This document shows, in pieces, positions 17,874 through 25,756 of a DNA stretch of 64,000 nt. The stretch is from Myxococcales bacterium. Lineage in GTDB: Bacteria; Myxococcota_A; Polyangia; Polyangiales; Polyangiaceae. The notes beneath the pieces were generated by a model. It was given only the letters and a program-made list of their open reading frames with translations, ran no database searches and was not told where the DNA came from. Each line of letters opens with the position of its first letter. Positions within the stretch are counted from its first letter, which is position 1. Both the position numbers and the translations under genes were made by a program. Location: NCBI GenBank assembly GCA_016720545.1, contig JADKKK010000034.1, positions 1 to 64,000 of the forward strand. Direction: 5' to 3'.

Positions 17874-18491
17874 CTACTTCATGCAGGCCTTCCACGCCTC
17901 GCGCGTGCCCGCCGCCATGGCGCAGGTGTACTTCGCCCGCGTGATGTTCTCCTCCTTGCAGGGATCGCCCTTCTGCGCCGTCGCCTGCCCCTTCGCCTGG
18001 TTGAGGAGCTGCTTGAGCATGTCCGGGGGGATGCCCTGCAAGGCCGGGTTCGACTGCACCTCGAGCTCCACGTAGCGATCGATCACCTGCATGCACTCTG
18101 CACGCGTTGGCTTCTGGTTGCTCGTCACCGCGGCGGCGGTGGTGCCCGTGGGCGTGGGCGTGGGCCCCGAGGCGGGGAGCGTCCTCGTGACGGTGCTGCC
18201 CTTGCCCGCGGGCTCGCTGGGCGCCTCCGCGCCTCCGCTGGCGCCGCTGGCGCTCGCGGGGGCCGGGCCGCCGGGGTCGCTCTCCGACGACTCCGGGGTG
18301 ACCACGCGCGGCTTCGCCGACGCCGCCTCGTAGGCGGAGTTCGAGGGCACCATTTCGGTCTGCGCGGAGCGGGCCGGCTTCGGGCTCTCGCAGCCGGCGA
18401 GGCCGAGCGCGAGCGCGCCCGTGGCGACGAAGGTGAGCGCCAGGGAGCGCAGGCCAGAGGGGGACGACGGCGAGAGGGTGGGGCGGTTCAA
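17874..18491 (-). CDS. Hypothetical lipoprotein, Pro/Ser/Ala-rich linker
   Basis: About 205 residues if the TTG at 18491 is used; an ATG further upstream at 18632 is possible but adds an Arg-rich segment unlike a signal peptide. Residues 10-32 form a signal sequence ending LGLAGC, a lipobox. A low-complexity Ala/Pro/Ser linker of about 80 residues leads to a C-terminal domain of about 90 residues with four cysteines (AECM, PCKEE, YTCAM, KACMK), probably two disulfides. It is transcribed divergently from the TonB-dependent receptor gene across an AT-rich gap. The function is unknown. Confidence 0.65.
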   Translation of the reverse strand: MNRPTLSPSSPSGLRSLALTFVATGALALGLAGCESPKPARSAQTEMVPSNSAYEAASAKPRVVTPESSESDPGGPAPASASGASGGAEAPSEPAGKGSTVTRTLPASGPTPTPTGTTAAAVTSNQKPTRAECMQVIDRYVELEVQSNPALQGIPPDMLKQLLNQAKGQATAQKGDPCKEENITRAKYTCAMAAGTREAWKACMK

Positions 18492-18703
18492 GGCCTCCCT
18501 ACGATATCCCGATCCTGCGCCCCGCGATAGCGCGCGGCGCGCACCGCAGCTTGGCGTTGCGCGACACCGCGACCGCGCGCGGCGACCGCGCAGACACGAA
18601 AACCCGTTGACGCCAGCCCGAGATTCAACCAAGTTGCAACTCCGTCTTCCTCAATAGTTTTCAACACTTAAACACTTCAACATTCATTTAATCGTCTCGG
18701 TTC
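18492..18703. promoter_or_regulatory. AT-rich divergent promoter region with palindromes
   Basis: This 212-base gap separates the minus-strand lipoprotein gene from the TonB-receptor gene. Its right half (18620-18700) is strikingly A+T-rich for this genome. It contains a perfect 10-bp palindrome at 18632-18641 (AGTTGCAACT) and a run of similar short units (ACACTTAA, ACACTTCA, ACATTCAT) just before the GTG start. The 10-mer at 18673-18682 recurs upstream of two other genes of the cluster. A promoter with operators is the likely reading; no regulator was assigned. Confidence 0.5.
18673..18682 (+). promoter_or_regulatory. Shared 10-mer CACTTCAACA, site 1
   Basis: The first of three identical 10-mers found upstream of genes of the 18.7-25.2 kb cluster. 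This one lies 22 bases before the GTG start of the TonB-receptor gene. A shared operator is possible; see sites 2 and 3. Confidence 0.4.
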
Positions 18704-21205
18704 GTGAATCCGTCCCCTTCCTCCACTCGCCTCCGCGCGCCTCGCCTCGTCGCCGCAGCCCTCGGGCTGCTCGCGCTCTCGGTGGCCGCGCGTGCCCAGG
18801 CTCAGGACGAGGTGGTGCCGCCCTCCGTGCTCACCTCGTCCGAGCCGGTGTACCCGTCGAACCAGGTGAGCTCGGGCAAAGACGTCCTCGTGGTGCTGGC
18901 CGTCACGGTGGACGCCGAGGGCCACGTCGCCGGCGCGACCGTGCTCGAGTCCGGGGGCGTCGACTTCGACCGCGCGGCGATCGACGCGGCGCGCCTCTTC
19001 ACGTTCAACCCGGGCCGGCGCGGCGAGCGCGCGATCCCCACCAAGATCCGCGTCCCGTTTCACTTCGTGCCCCGCCGCCCCGCACCGAAGCCCGTCCCCT
19101 CCGGTCCGGCCCACTCCACCGAGCGCCCCGCTGCTCCCGTCGAGTCGGTCCAGGTCGAAGGCGTGGCGCGCGCCCCCTCGCGCGGCGCCTCAGACTTTCG
19201 CCTCGATCGTGAGGTGCTCGGGGCGGCCCCGCACCGAGACGCGGGCGAGCTGCTCCTCACGGCGCCCGGGGTCTACGTCGCGCGGCCCGAGGGCGACGCC
19301 GTGGCGCAGCGCATCTACCTGCGCGGGTTCGACGCCGTGCACGGGCAGGACATCGAGCTGCGCGCGGCGGGCATCCCCCTGAACCAGGGCTCGCACATCC
19401 ACGGCCAGGGCTACGCCGATCTCTCCATCGTGATCCCGGAGACCGTGCGCAGCCTCCGCGTGATGGAGGGCGTGTACGACCCGCGCCAGGGCGATTTCGC
19501 CGTCGCCGGGAGCGCCGAGTTCGACCTCGGGGTCGAGCGGCGGGGGCTCCACTTCAGCGCCAAAATGGGCTCGTTTGGTACGCAGCGCGTGCTCGCGCTC
19601 TACGCCCCGGAGGAGGCGCCGCAAGAGACCTTCGGCGCCGCCACGTTCCGCAACACCGACGGCTTCGGCGACGGCGTGCGAGGCTCCACGTCGGGCGCGG
19701 GCGTCGGCCAAGTGCGGCTCGCGGTGGGGGCGAACACGGTCCTCACGCTCCACGTGGCCGCGAGCGCGGCGCGCGGCAACATCGCCGGCGTCCTGCGGCG
19801 CGACGACGTGTCGGCGGGGCGCGTGGGCTTCTACGACGCGTACGCCTTCCCCACGGCTCGCGCGCAGTCGGCCGGCGCGTCCCGCGGGCAGCTCGGCGTG
19901 TCGCTCGAGCACCGGGACGGCGACGGCCGACGGGTCCACGGCAGCGTCTGGACCTCGCTCACGTCGTTCCGGAGCCGCACGAACTTCACTGGCTTCACGC
20001 AGCGCTCGCAGATCGAGCCCTCGTGGGTCGGCCGCGGCGACCTCATCGAGCAGTCGAACGGCGACCACGGGCTCGGTGGCACGTTCTCGTACCGCACCGC
20101 GCGCGCGCGCGTGCACGACCTCGTGACCGCTCAGCTCGACGTCGGCACCGAGGTCCGAACCCACGGCGTCGAGCAGGCGCAGAACCTGCTCACGGCCCCG
20201 CAGAACGCGACGTGGGACCAGCGGGTGGACGCGAAGGTGCGCTCGACCGACATTGGCCTGTTCGCCGACGGCCTCCTCGCGGGGAAGAAGTGGATCCGCC
20301 TCCGCGGCGGCGTCCGCGCGGATCTGCTGTTTTTCGACGTGGACGACAAGCTCGGCAACTTCCAGCCCTCGTTCGCCAACAAGACCCACATCGTCGGATT
20401 TCGGCGGACGGCGGCGGGGCTCGTGGCGGGGCCGCGAGCCACGCTCGAGGTGCGGCCGGTGCAGGCGGTCACAGCCACGCTCTCGTACGGAGAGGGGTTC
20501 CGATCGCCGCAGGCGCGCCAGCTCGAGGAGGGTGAGAAGGCGCCCTTCGCCAAGGTCCGGAGCTTCGAGGGCGGCGTCGCGGTGACCAGCGGCGCGCTCA
20601 CAGCGTCGGCGATCGCCTACCAGACCAACCTCTCGTACGACCTCGCGTTCGACGCGGAGGAGGGACGCCTCGAGCGCATCGGCCCCACGACGCGCCGAGG
20701 GCTGGTGGGCACGCTCCGCGGCAAGATCGCGCCTTGGCTCACCACGTCGGCGAGCGCCACCTTCGTGCGCGCCACGCTCGACTCGCCGCCGGTCCCCACG
20801 CCGGAGGATCCCGCCCCCGCGTATTTGCCAAACCAGTCGCTGCCTTACGTTCCGCCGCTGCTCGTGCGCACCGACACGTCGGCAGAGCACCGCCTCTTCG
20901 ACCTGTGGCGGCAGGACGTGATTGGGCGGCTCGGCTACGCCACGACCTTCCTCTCGCCTCGGCCGCTCCCGTTCGGCGCGAGCTCGGCGGCGGTGTTCCT
21001 GGTCGACATGCAAGCGAGCCTGCGCCGGGGTGCCCTGGAGATCGGCGCCGAGACCACCAACCTGCTCGGGGCCCGCTACGCGGAGACCGAGTACGCGTTC
21101 GTCTCGAGCTGGCGCACGGGGACGCCCCCTTCCCTCCTGCCGGCGCGGCACCTCACCGCCGGTCCGCCGCGGCAGGTGCTCTTCACTCTGGGCCTCACGC
21201 TATGA
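18704..21205 (+). CDS. TonB-dependent outer-membrane receptor with N-terminal TonB-C-like domain
   Basis: An 833-residue outer-membrane active transporter. A signal peptide (1-34, ending RAQAQ) is followed by a domain resembling the C-terminal domain of TonB (about 40-125: VLVVLAVTVDAEGHVAGATV, then AAIDAARLFTFNP). A Pro-rich linker leads to the plug (about 165-280, LLLTAPGVYVARPEGD and SHIHGQGYADLSIVIPE) and then a 22-strand-type beta barrel ending in aromatic/hydrophobic LFTLGLTL. Several His in the plug could bind metal. It starts the putative zinc cluster; the next lipoprotein gene overlaps its stop (ATGA). Confidence 0.9.
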   Translation: MNPSPSSTRLRAPRLVAAALGLLALSVAARAQAQDEVVPPSVLTSSEPVYPSNQVSSGKDVLVVLAVTVDAEGHVAGATVLESGGVDFDRAAIDAARLFTFNPGRRGERAIPTKIRVPFHFVPRRPAPKPVPSGPAHSTERPAAPVESVQVEGVARAPSRGASDFRLDREVLGAAPHRDAGELLLTAPGVYVARPEGDAVAQRIYLRGFDAVHGQDIELRAAGIPLNQGSHIHGQGYADLSIVIPETVRSLRVMEGVYDPRQGDFAVAGSAEFDLGVERRGLHFSAKMGSFGTQRVLALYAPEEAPQETFGAATFRNTDGFGDGVRGSTSGAGVGQVRLAVGANTVLTLHVAASAARGNIAGVLRRDDVSAGRVGFYDAYAFPTARAQSAGASRGQLGVSLEHRDGDGRRVHGSVWTSLTSFRSRTNFTGFTQRSQIEPSWVGRGDLIEQSNGDHGLGGTFSYRTARARVHDLVTAQLDVGTEVRTHGVEQAQNLLTAPQNATWDQRVDAKVRSTDIGLFADGLLAGKKWIRLRGGVRADLLFFDVDDKLGNFQPSFANKTHIVGFRRTAAGLVAGPRATLEVRPVQAVTATLSYGEGFRSPQARQLEEGEKAPFAKVRSFEGGVAVTSGALTASAIAYQTNLSYDLAFDAEEGRLERIGPTTRRGLVGTLRGKIAPWLTTSASATFVRATLDSPPVPTPEDPAPAYLPNQSLPYVPPLLVRTDTSAEHRLFDLWRQDVIGRLGYATTFLSPRPLPFGASSAAVFLVDMQASLRRGALEIGAETTNLLGARYAETEYAFVSSWRTGTPPSLLPARHLTAGPPRQVLFTLGLTL

Positions 21206-21984
21206 CGACGGGTCACTTCCTACGCGCGCAGCAGCGCCTCACTCGGCTCGCGCGGCTCGCGCCTCACGCGATGGTCGCGATGATCGCGATGGCGTCTCCG
21301 ATCCTCTTGGCGGGGTGCATCGAGGCCCCGCAGGCCGAGGTGTCGTACGAAGCCGAGGCGCGCTCGTCGCTCCGCCGCTCGTTCGAGGTGGGCGGCGTCA
21401 CGGTTCGACTCTCGCGCGCGGAGCTCGCGTTCGGGCCGGTCTACCTGTGCTCCGCGAGCTCCGGCTCGGCCACGCTCTGCCGCTCGGCGCTGGGCGAGCT
21501 GCTCGACGTGGCCCGCGTCGATCTGCTGGCAACCGCGCCCACCGCGCTCGGGCGCGTGCGCGGGTTCACGGGCTCGGTGCGGAGCGCCTCCTACGACCTC
21601 GGGCTCCACTGGTTCGACACGAGCTACGCGGTCGAGGCCGCGCCGACGGCGCCCGACGGCCACTCGCTCGTCGTCGTTGGCACGCTCGAGAGAGCGGGCG
21701 AACCGGAGGTGCCGTTTCGACTCTTGCTCGACGCCGTGCCTCAGTACCAAGGCCAGCGCGCAGTCCCCACCGCCGAGGCGGTCGCCGAGATCACGACGAC
21801 GCCGACACGCCTCGTCGTGACCTTCGACCCCGAGGCCTGGCTCCGCCAGATCGATTTCGACGCCGTGCTGCAGACCGCCCCGCGCCCGATCCTCCTCGAC
21901 GCGAAGAGCGCCGCCCACAACGCGGCGCTCGTCGGGCTCAAGGTGGCGCGCCCGCCCGAGCTCCGCTGGATTTCTCCGCCTTAA
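21202..21984 (+). CDS. Cluster lipoprotein coupled to the TonB receptor
   Basis: A 260-residue lipoprotein. The N-terminus has a basic region, a hydrophobic core and the lipobox LLAGC (about residue 38). The mature part is beta-rich with one probable disulfide (YLCSASSGSATLC). No known domain was recognised. Its ATG overlaps the TGA of the receptor, so the two proteins are made together. By analogy with other receptor/lipoprotein pairs (BtuB/BtuG, SusC/SusD) it may be a surface substrate-binding partner, but that is inference. Confidence 0.75.
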   Translation: MTTGHFLRAQQRLTRLARLAPHAMVAMIAMASPILLAGCIEAPQAEVSYEAEARSSLRRSFEVGGVTVRLSRAELAFGPVYLCSASSGSATLCRSALGELLDVARVDLLATAPTALGRVRGFTGSVRSASYDLGLHWFDTSYAVEAAPTAPDGHSLVVVGTLERAGEPEVPFRLLLDAVPQYQGQRAVPTAEAVAEITTTPTRLVVTFDPEAWLRQIDFDAVLQTAPRPILLDAKSAAHNAALVGLKVARPPELRWISPP

Positions 21985-21990
21985 ACGCGA

Positions 21991-22000
21991 CACTTCAACA
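21991..22000 (+). promoter_or_regulatory. Shared 10-mer CACTTCAACA, site 2
   Basis: An exact copy of the 10-mer at 18673-18682, in the 28-base gap between the two lipoprotein genes. It lies directly next to the AAAAGGA ribosome binding site of the downstream gene, so it could instead act at the translation level. Confidence 0.35.
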
Positions 22001-22012
22001 AAAGGACACTTC

Positions 22013-22957
22013 ATGCATCTTGGAAGCCTCCACCCCCGGAGCGCCGCGCCGGTCGCTTTGTGCCTTGCGCTCACCCTCGTCGCTGCCTGTTCGTCGGACG
22101 GCACGACGACCGACGCCGGCGCGCCAGCGTCCGGGACAGGCACGGCGCAGCTCATCGTCGTCGCCGAGGACTCGATCCCCGAGGGGCTCCAGTCGGGGAC
22201 CGATCCGGAGAACCTGAAGGACGGCTGGACGATCACCTACGATCGCTTCCTCGTCACGATCGGCGGGGTGGTCGCGGCGCGCTCCGACAACGGGGCGTCC
22301 ACGAGCGCGCCCGACGTGTTCGTGCTCGATCTCCGCAACGCCCCCACCACGGGCTACGTGCTCGCCGAGTGGAAGGGGCTGAGCGCCGCGCGGTACGACA
22401 AATTCAGCTTCAGCCTGCCGAACGCGAAGCCGGGCGCGAAGCTGCTCGCGCCCACGAAACAGACCGACCTCGACTTCATGACGAAGGAGGGCTTCAGCGT
22501 GTACTTCGAGGGCGCCGCGTCCAAGGGCGCCGAGAAGCTCACGTTCAAGTGGGGCTTCCGAGCCGGCACGAGCTTCGCCGACTGCGCCACGACCGAGGGC
22601 CAGGCGGGGTTCGCCGTTCCTTCGGGCGGGACGGTGCAGGTGAAGCCCACCATCCACGGGGATCACTGGTTTTTCACGAACGTCACGCAGGGCGCAGAGC
22701 TCACCGAGCGGCGCGCGGAGTGGATCAAGACCTGCGACAAGGACAACAACAAGGACGTGACGCTCGACGAGCTCAAGGCCTGCGATCTCGCCGCTGCGAT
22801 GCCGCAAAAGCCGAACGGCCCGTACGACCTCACCGGGGTGAAGGACCAAGACGGCGACCCGAAGCTCTCGGTGTACGACTACGTCGCGAGCCAGGCCCGC
22901 ACCCTGGGCGATTTCCAGGGCGACGGGGAGTGCCCCACGCGCACCCCGAGCCCCTGA
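22013..22957 (+). CDS. Cluster lipoprotein with EF-hand-like loop and HGDH motif
   Basis: A 314-residue lipoprotein with the lipobox LVAAC (about residue 26) and an Asp/Ala/Thr linker. The body is beta-rich. Near residues 215-225 is PTIHGDHWFF, with a possible His pair for metal. Around 242-253 is DKDNNKDVTLDE, a good 12-residue EF-hand-like calcium loop (acidic residues at positions 1, 3, 7 and 12, Asn at 5). A good SD (AAAAGGA) precedes the ATG. Its place behind the TonB receptor suggests a metal- or ligand-binding surface protein. No family was recognised. Confidence 0.75.
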   Translation: MHLGSLHPRSAAPVALCLALTLVAACSSDGTTTDAGAPASGTGTAQLIVVAEDSIPEGLQSGTDPENLKDGWTITYDRFLVTIGGVVAARSDNGASTSAPDVFVLDLRNAPTTGYVLAEWKGLSAARYDKFSFSLPNAKPGAKLLAPTKQTDLDFMTKEGFSVYFEGAASKGAEKLTFKWGFRAGTSFADCATTEGQAGFAVPSGGTVQVKPTIHGDHWFFTNVTQGAELTERRAEWIKTCDKDNNKDVTLDELKACDLAAAMPQKPNGPYDLTGVKDQDGDPKLSVYDYVASQARTLGDFQGDGECPTRTPSP

Positions 22958-23031
22958 GCCCGGCGTCGAGAAACACTGTGGGCGCGCCGACCGGGGCGAA
23001 ATCGGTTGCGCGCGCCGAACACTCGCCCTAT

Positions 23032-23041
23032 CACTTCAACA
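23032..23041 (+). promoter_or_regulatory. Shared 10-mer CACTTCAACA, site 3, in a TTCA-N8-TGAA dyad
   Basis: The third exact copy, 12 bases before the ATG of the ArsR-family gene. Here it forms the left half of a dyad TTCA-N8-TGAA (23035-23050), the kind of imperfect inverted repeat bound by SmtB/CzrA-type repressors. Autoregulation is plausible. Confidence 0.45.
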
Positions 23042-23053
23042 GTCGGTGAATTG

Positions 23054-23503
23054 ATGGCGACGACCCGCACACCCAAGAAGCGCTCTCCGAGCTCGCCCGC
23101 CGAGCCGCACGCGCGCGCGCGCGCTCCAGCGTCGCCTCCTGGCGACCTGTGCGGGCCCGAGGAGCACGCGCGACGCGCGGGCAGCGGGCGCGCCACCGAC
23201 GAGCAGCTCGAGCGCGCCGCGGCGCTCTTCCGCGCGGCGGGCGAAGTGGCGCGGCTGCGATTGCTGGAGAGACTCGCCGACGGCGAGTGGTGCGTGACGG
23301 AGCTGGCAGAGGCCGCGGGCGTTGGGCTCTCGACCGTGTCCCAGCAGCTCCGAATCCTGCGGGCCGAACGCGTGGTCACGCGGCGGCGCGCTGGCAAGCA
23401 CATCTTTTACGGGTTGGCCGACAGCCACATCGTCTCGCTCTTGCGCAGCGCGATCGAGCACGCCGCCGAGCCCTCGGCGCACGACCACGACCACGACGAG
23501 TGA
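23054..23503 (+). CDS. ArsR/SmtB-family metal-sensing repressor (alpha5 zinc-site type)
   Basis: A 149-residue winged-helix repressor. A polar N-terminal extension of about 45 residues precedes the ArsR domain, with the recognition region ELAEAAGVGLSTVSQQLRIL. The last helix carries DSHIVSLLRSAIEHAAE, matching the alpha5 zinc-site pattern (D-x-H ... H-x-x-E) of SmtB, CzrA and NmtR. The C-terminal HDHDHDE may add metal ligands. The helix-3 ELCVC site of As/Cd sensors is reduced to EWCVT. A zinc (or Co/Ni) sensor is therefore likely. A His-rich protein is encoded next. Confidence 0.88.
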   Translation: MATTRTPKKRSPSSPAEPHARARAPASPPGDLCGPEEHARRAGSGRATDEQLERAAALFRAAGEVARLRLLERLADGEWCVTELAEAAGVGLSTVSQQLRILRAERVVTRRRAGKHIFYGLADSHIVSLLRSAIEHAAEPSAHDHDHDE

Positions 23504-23532
23504 CGTCCACCAAGGCAAGTCACGCGAGTCCC

Positions 23533-23580
23533 GCAATCACACCACCACGCAATCACACCACCACGCAATCACACCACCAC
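23533..23580. repeat. 16-bp tandem repeat, three copies
   Basis: Three identical 16-bp units (GCAATCACACCACCAC) lie at 23533-23548, 23549-23564 and 23565-23580, with a partial fourth copy. They sit between the ArsR gene and the His-rich gene, ending 24 bases before the latter's ATG. The unit length is not a multiple of three, so it is non-coding. It could be a slippage repeat or an array of protein-binding sites. Confidence 0.9.
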
Positions 23581-23604
23581 GCAACCATCCGCCTCGGAGG
23601 CACC

Positions 23605-23952
23605 ATGAGCGACCACAAGACCCACGCAGGACACGACCACGTCCACGGCGACGGCTGCGGCCACAAGACCGTCGACCACGAGGGTCACAAGGACTTCCTC
23701 CACGACGGCCACCTGCATCACCCGCACGGCGGCCACGTCGACGAGCACACCCTCGCCGTCAGCGCGCAGAACCCGGCCGACTGCACTCCAAACCACGCGT
23801 GCGGCGGGCACGCTGCCGAGCACGCGCACGGCCCCGGGTGCGGCCACGACGCGATCGCCCACGGCGATCACAGCGACTACATCGTCGACGGCCACCTGCA
23901 CCATGCCCACGGCGGGCACTGCGACGATCACGGCAAAGTCTCCGTGGCCTGA
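23605..23952 (+). CDS. Histidine-rich putative metal-buffering protein (two internal repeats)
   Basis: A 115-residue cytoplasmic protein in which more than a quarter of the residues are His. Two related units are visible: one at about 15-50 (GDGCGHKTVDHEGHKDFLHD, then GHLHHPHGGHVDEH) and one at about 73-110 (GPGCGHDAIAHGDHSDYIVD, then GHLHHAHGGHCDDH). Cys and Asp/Glu accompany the His clusters. There is no signal peptide or membrane segment. Such proteins store or hand over Zn/Ni/Co. CGGAGG provides a good SD. It follows the alpha5-type ArsR regulator, a fitting partner. Confidence 0.88.
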   Translation: MSDHKTHAGHDHVHGDGCGHKTVDHEGHKDFLHDGHLHHPHGGHVDEHTLAVSAQNPADCTPNHACGGHAAEHAHGPGCGHDAIAHGDHSDYIVDGHLHHAHGGHCDDHGKVSVA

Positions 23953-24054
23953 GGCCGCGGCTCGACCACCGAAACTTGACCCGACTCGCCCCGTCGCTTA
24001 GCGATCAAGGAGCGGCGCGCGGCGACCGCGGAGAGGATCCCGGGTGCTTCGTAC

Positions 24055-25248
24055 GTGAAGAAGAAGGCCGCGCTCTCCGCCCTGGTGATCACCGCGTTCG
24101 GGTTCTTCCTGCCCGCGTGGAGCTCCTTGGACGGCGCAGAAGCCCCGCGGGCGCCGCACGAGGCGACCGCGACCGCGGCGGAGCCGGTGGACCACGCGCC
24201 GCTCGGGAAGAAGAACCTCCCCGGCCGCGTGGTGCTGGTCGTCCTCGACGGCGTCCGCTGGCAAGACGTGTTCCTTGGGGTCGATCCCGATCTCGCCCGC
24301 GCGACGATGCTCCCCACGAAGGAGGTCGTGCCCGTCGAGGAGCTGGTGCCGAACCTGCACCGGTTGGCCACCGCCGACGGGGCGGCGTTCGGAGGCCCCG
24401 GGGTCGGCGAGGCGATGTTCGCCTCGGGGCCGAACTACGTGTCGCAGCCTGGGTACATCGAGATTTTCTCCGAGCGCCGCCCGACCGAGTGCAGCTCGAA
24501 CGTGTGCCCGGCCACCGCCGAGCCCACGTTAGTGGACGCCATCGCGAACGCCACGAACGGCAGCGTCGCCGTGGTCTCTTCGTGGGAGGTCATCGGCAAG
24601 ACGGCGACCGCGTCGCCCGACGACCTCGTGATGTCCGCCGGCCAAGCGCGCGGCGAGAACCAGTCGCAGCTCCGTGTGAACGCGCAGGCCAAGCGCGCGC
24701 TCGAGATGGGGCGCATCGCCGCCGCGTGGCCGGGCCACGGCGAGTACCGGCCCGATCGCTACACCGCCGAGGTCGCCCTGGCGTACCTCGAGGCGCGTCG
24801 ACCGCGGTTTCTCTTCCTCGGCCTCGGCGACACCGACGAATACGCCCACATGGGCGACTACCGCGGCTACCTGCGCGCACTCCACGCGGCCGACGCGACC
24901 ATCGGTCAGCTGCTGGAGGCCCTCGACCGCATGGGCGACGAGGGGCGACACACCACCGTGCTGATCACCACCGACCACGGCCGTGAGCGCGGCTTCATGA
25001 GCCACGGCGGGTTCGCGCCCGAGTCGTCGCGCGTCTGGATGATCGCGGGGGGGAACGTTCGGCCGCAGGGCCTCGTCGCGCTCCCGGCGCCCGCCCACCT
25101 GTACGACGTGGGCCCGACCGTCCGCGCGGTCATGGGGCTCCCCGCTTCGGAGGGCGAGGGTCGCCCGCTGTTTGGACACGACGCGCCCGAGCCCGCGAGC
25201 GCGTCGCTCTCCCCCGCCGCGAGCCCAGATCACCACCCGCCAGAGTGA
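24055..25248 (+). CDS. Alkaline-phosphatase-superfamily (phosphodiesterase/sulfatase-like) exported enzyme
   Basis: A 397-residue exported enzyme. It starts with a GTG, giving MKKKAALSALVITAFGFFLP, a signal peptide. The catalytic core begins VVLVVLDGVRWQDVFLG, the metal-binding Asp of the superfamily, and the second metal site is TTDHGRERGFMSHGG (TDHG). GLGDTDEYAHMGDY gives the D-x-x-x-H ligand pair. These sites bind two Zn-type ions. The substrate is unknown. The enzyme's own metal need fits a zinc cluster, but a shared operon is not proven: the gap to the His-rich gene is about 100 bases. Confidence 0.85.
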   Translation: MKKKAALSALVITAFGFFLPAWSSLDGAEAPRAPHEATATAAEPVDHAPLGKKNLPGRVVLVVLDGVRWQDVFLGVDPDLARATMLPTKEVVPVEELVPNLHRLATADGAAFGGPGVGEAMFASGPNYVSQPGYIEIFSERRPTECSSNVCPATAEPTLVDAIANATNGSVAVVSSWEVIGKTATASPDDLVMSAGQARGENQSQLRVNAQAKRALEMGRIAAAWPGHGEYRPDRYTAEVALAYLEARRPRFLFLGLGDTDEYAHMGDYRGYLRALHAADATIGQLLEALDRMGDEGRHTTVLITTDHGRERGFMSHGGFAPESSRVWMIAGGNVRPQGLVALPAPAHLYDVGPTVRAVMGLPASEGEGRPLFGHDAPEPASASLSPAASPDHHPPE

Positions 25249-25340
25249 CGGCGGCCGACCGCACCGACATCGGGCATATTTGCCAATCATTTCAATTAGT
25301 TCACATTCGGGCTCTCGCGCGGACGGACCGCGGCCCGGCT
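25249..25340. other. AT-rich convergent gap with weak hairpin
   Basis: This short gap between convergent stops is A+T-rich for the genome. It contains a small hairpin GGCA-TATT-TGCC (25264-25275), followed by an A/T-rich tail without a proper T-run. It may act as a weak terminator. Confidence 0.3.
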
Positions 25341-25709
25341 CTACTTCTCGGTCGGCTGGCCCGCTTCGCGCCAGCCGCGAAAGCCGCCGTCCATCGAGAT
25401 GATGTTCGTGTACCCCATCTTGCCCAAGGCCTCCGCGGCGAGCACGGACCGGAAGCCGCCGCCGCAATAGAGGACCAGCTCGGCGGACGGATCGGGGAAT
25501 TTCGCCTCGGCGTCGCGCTCGAGGATCCCCTTGCCGACGTGCTCGGCGCCCGGCACGTGGCCGGCGGCGAACTCGCTCTCCTCGCGGACGTCCACGATGC
25601 GCGGCGCCTCCCCGCGCGCGAGCCGCGCGACGACGTCCGCGACCGTGCACTCCCGCACTCCGGCGCGGGCCTCCGTGACGAGCTTCAAGAAGCGTGGGCT
25701 GTGCACCAT
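25341..25709 (-). CDS. Rhodanese-like sulfurtransferase, single domain
   Basis: A 122-residue single rhodanese domain. It has the IVDVREESEFAAGHVPGAEH signature and the active-site loop LYCGGGFRS, where the Cys carries the persulfide, then the C-terminal MDGGFRGWREAG. It is cytoplasmic, with no signal peptide. The physiological sulfur acceptor is not apparent. The gene is transcribed divergently from the FAD oxidase (47 bases between starts) and converges on the alkaline-phosphatase-like gene. Confidence 0.92.
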   Translation of the reverse strand: MVHSPRFLKLVTEARAGVRECTVADVVARLARGEAPRIVDVREESEFAAGHVPGAEHVGKGILERDAEAKFPDPSAELVLYCGGGFRSVLAAEALGKMGYTNIISMDGGFRGWREAGQPTEK

Positions 25710-25756
25710 GGATTCTCCGTTGCCTCCCCCGCGGAGCCTAAACTAGACACGAGCGA

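Noticed and set aside
23533..23580. A short CRISPR-like array
   Set aside because: The 16-bp units are directly adjacent with no spacers, too short for CRISPR repeats, and there are no cas genes.
24055..25248. A metal-island gene that could be an intact alkaline phosphatase PhoA
   Set aside because: It has the superfamily metal motifs, but the sequence around the nucleophile and the overall length do not allow a PhoA call, so it was left as a superfamily member.
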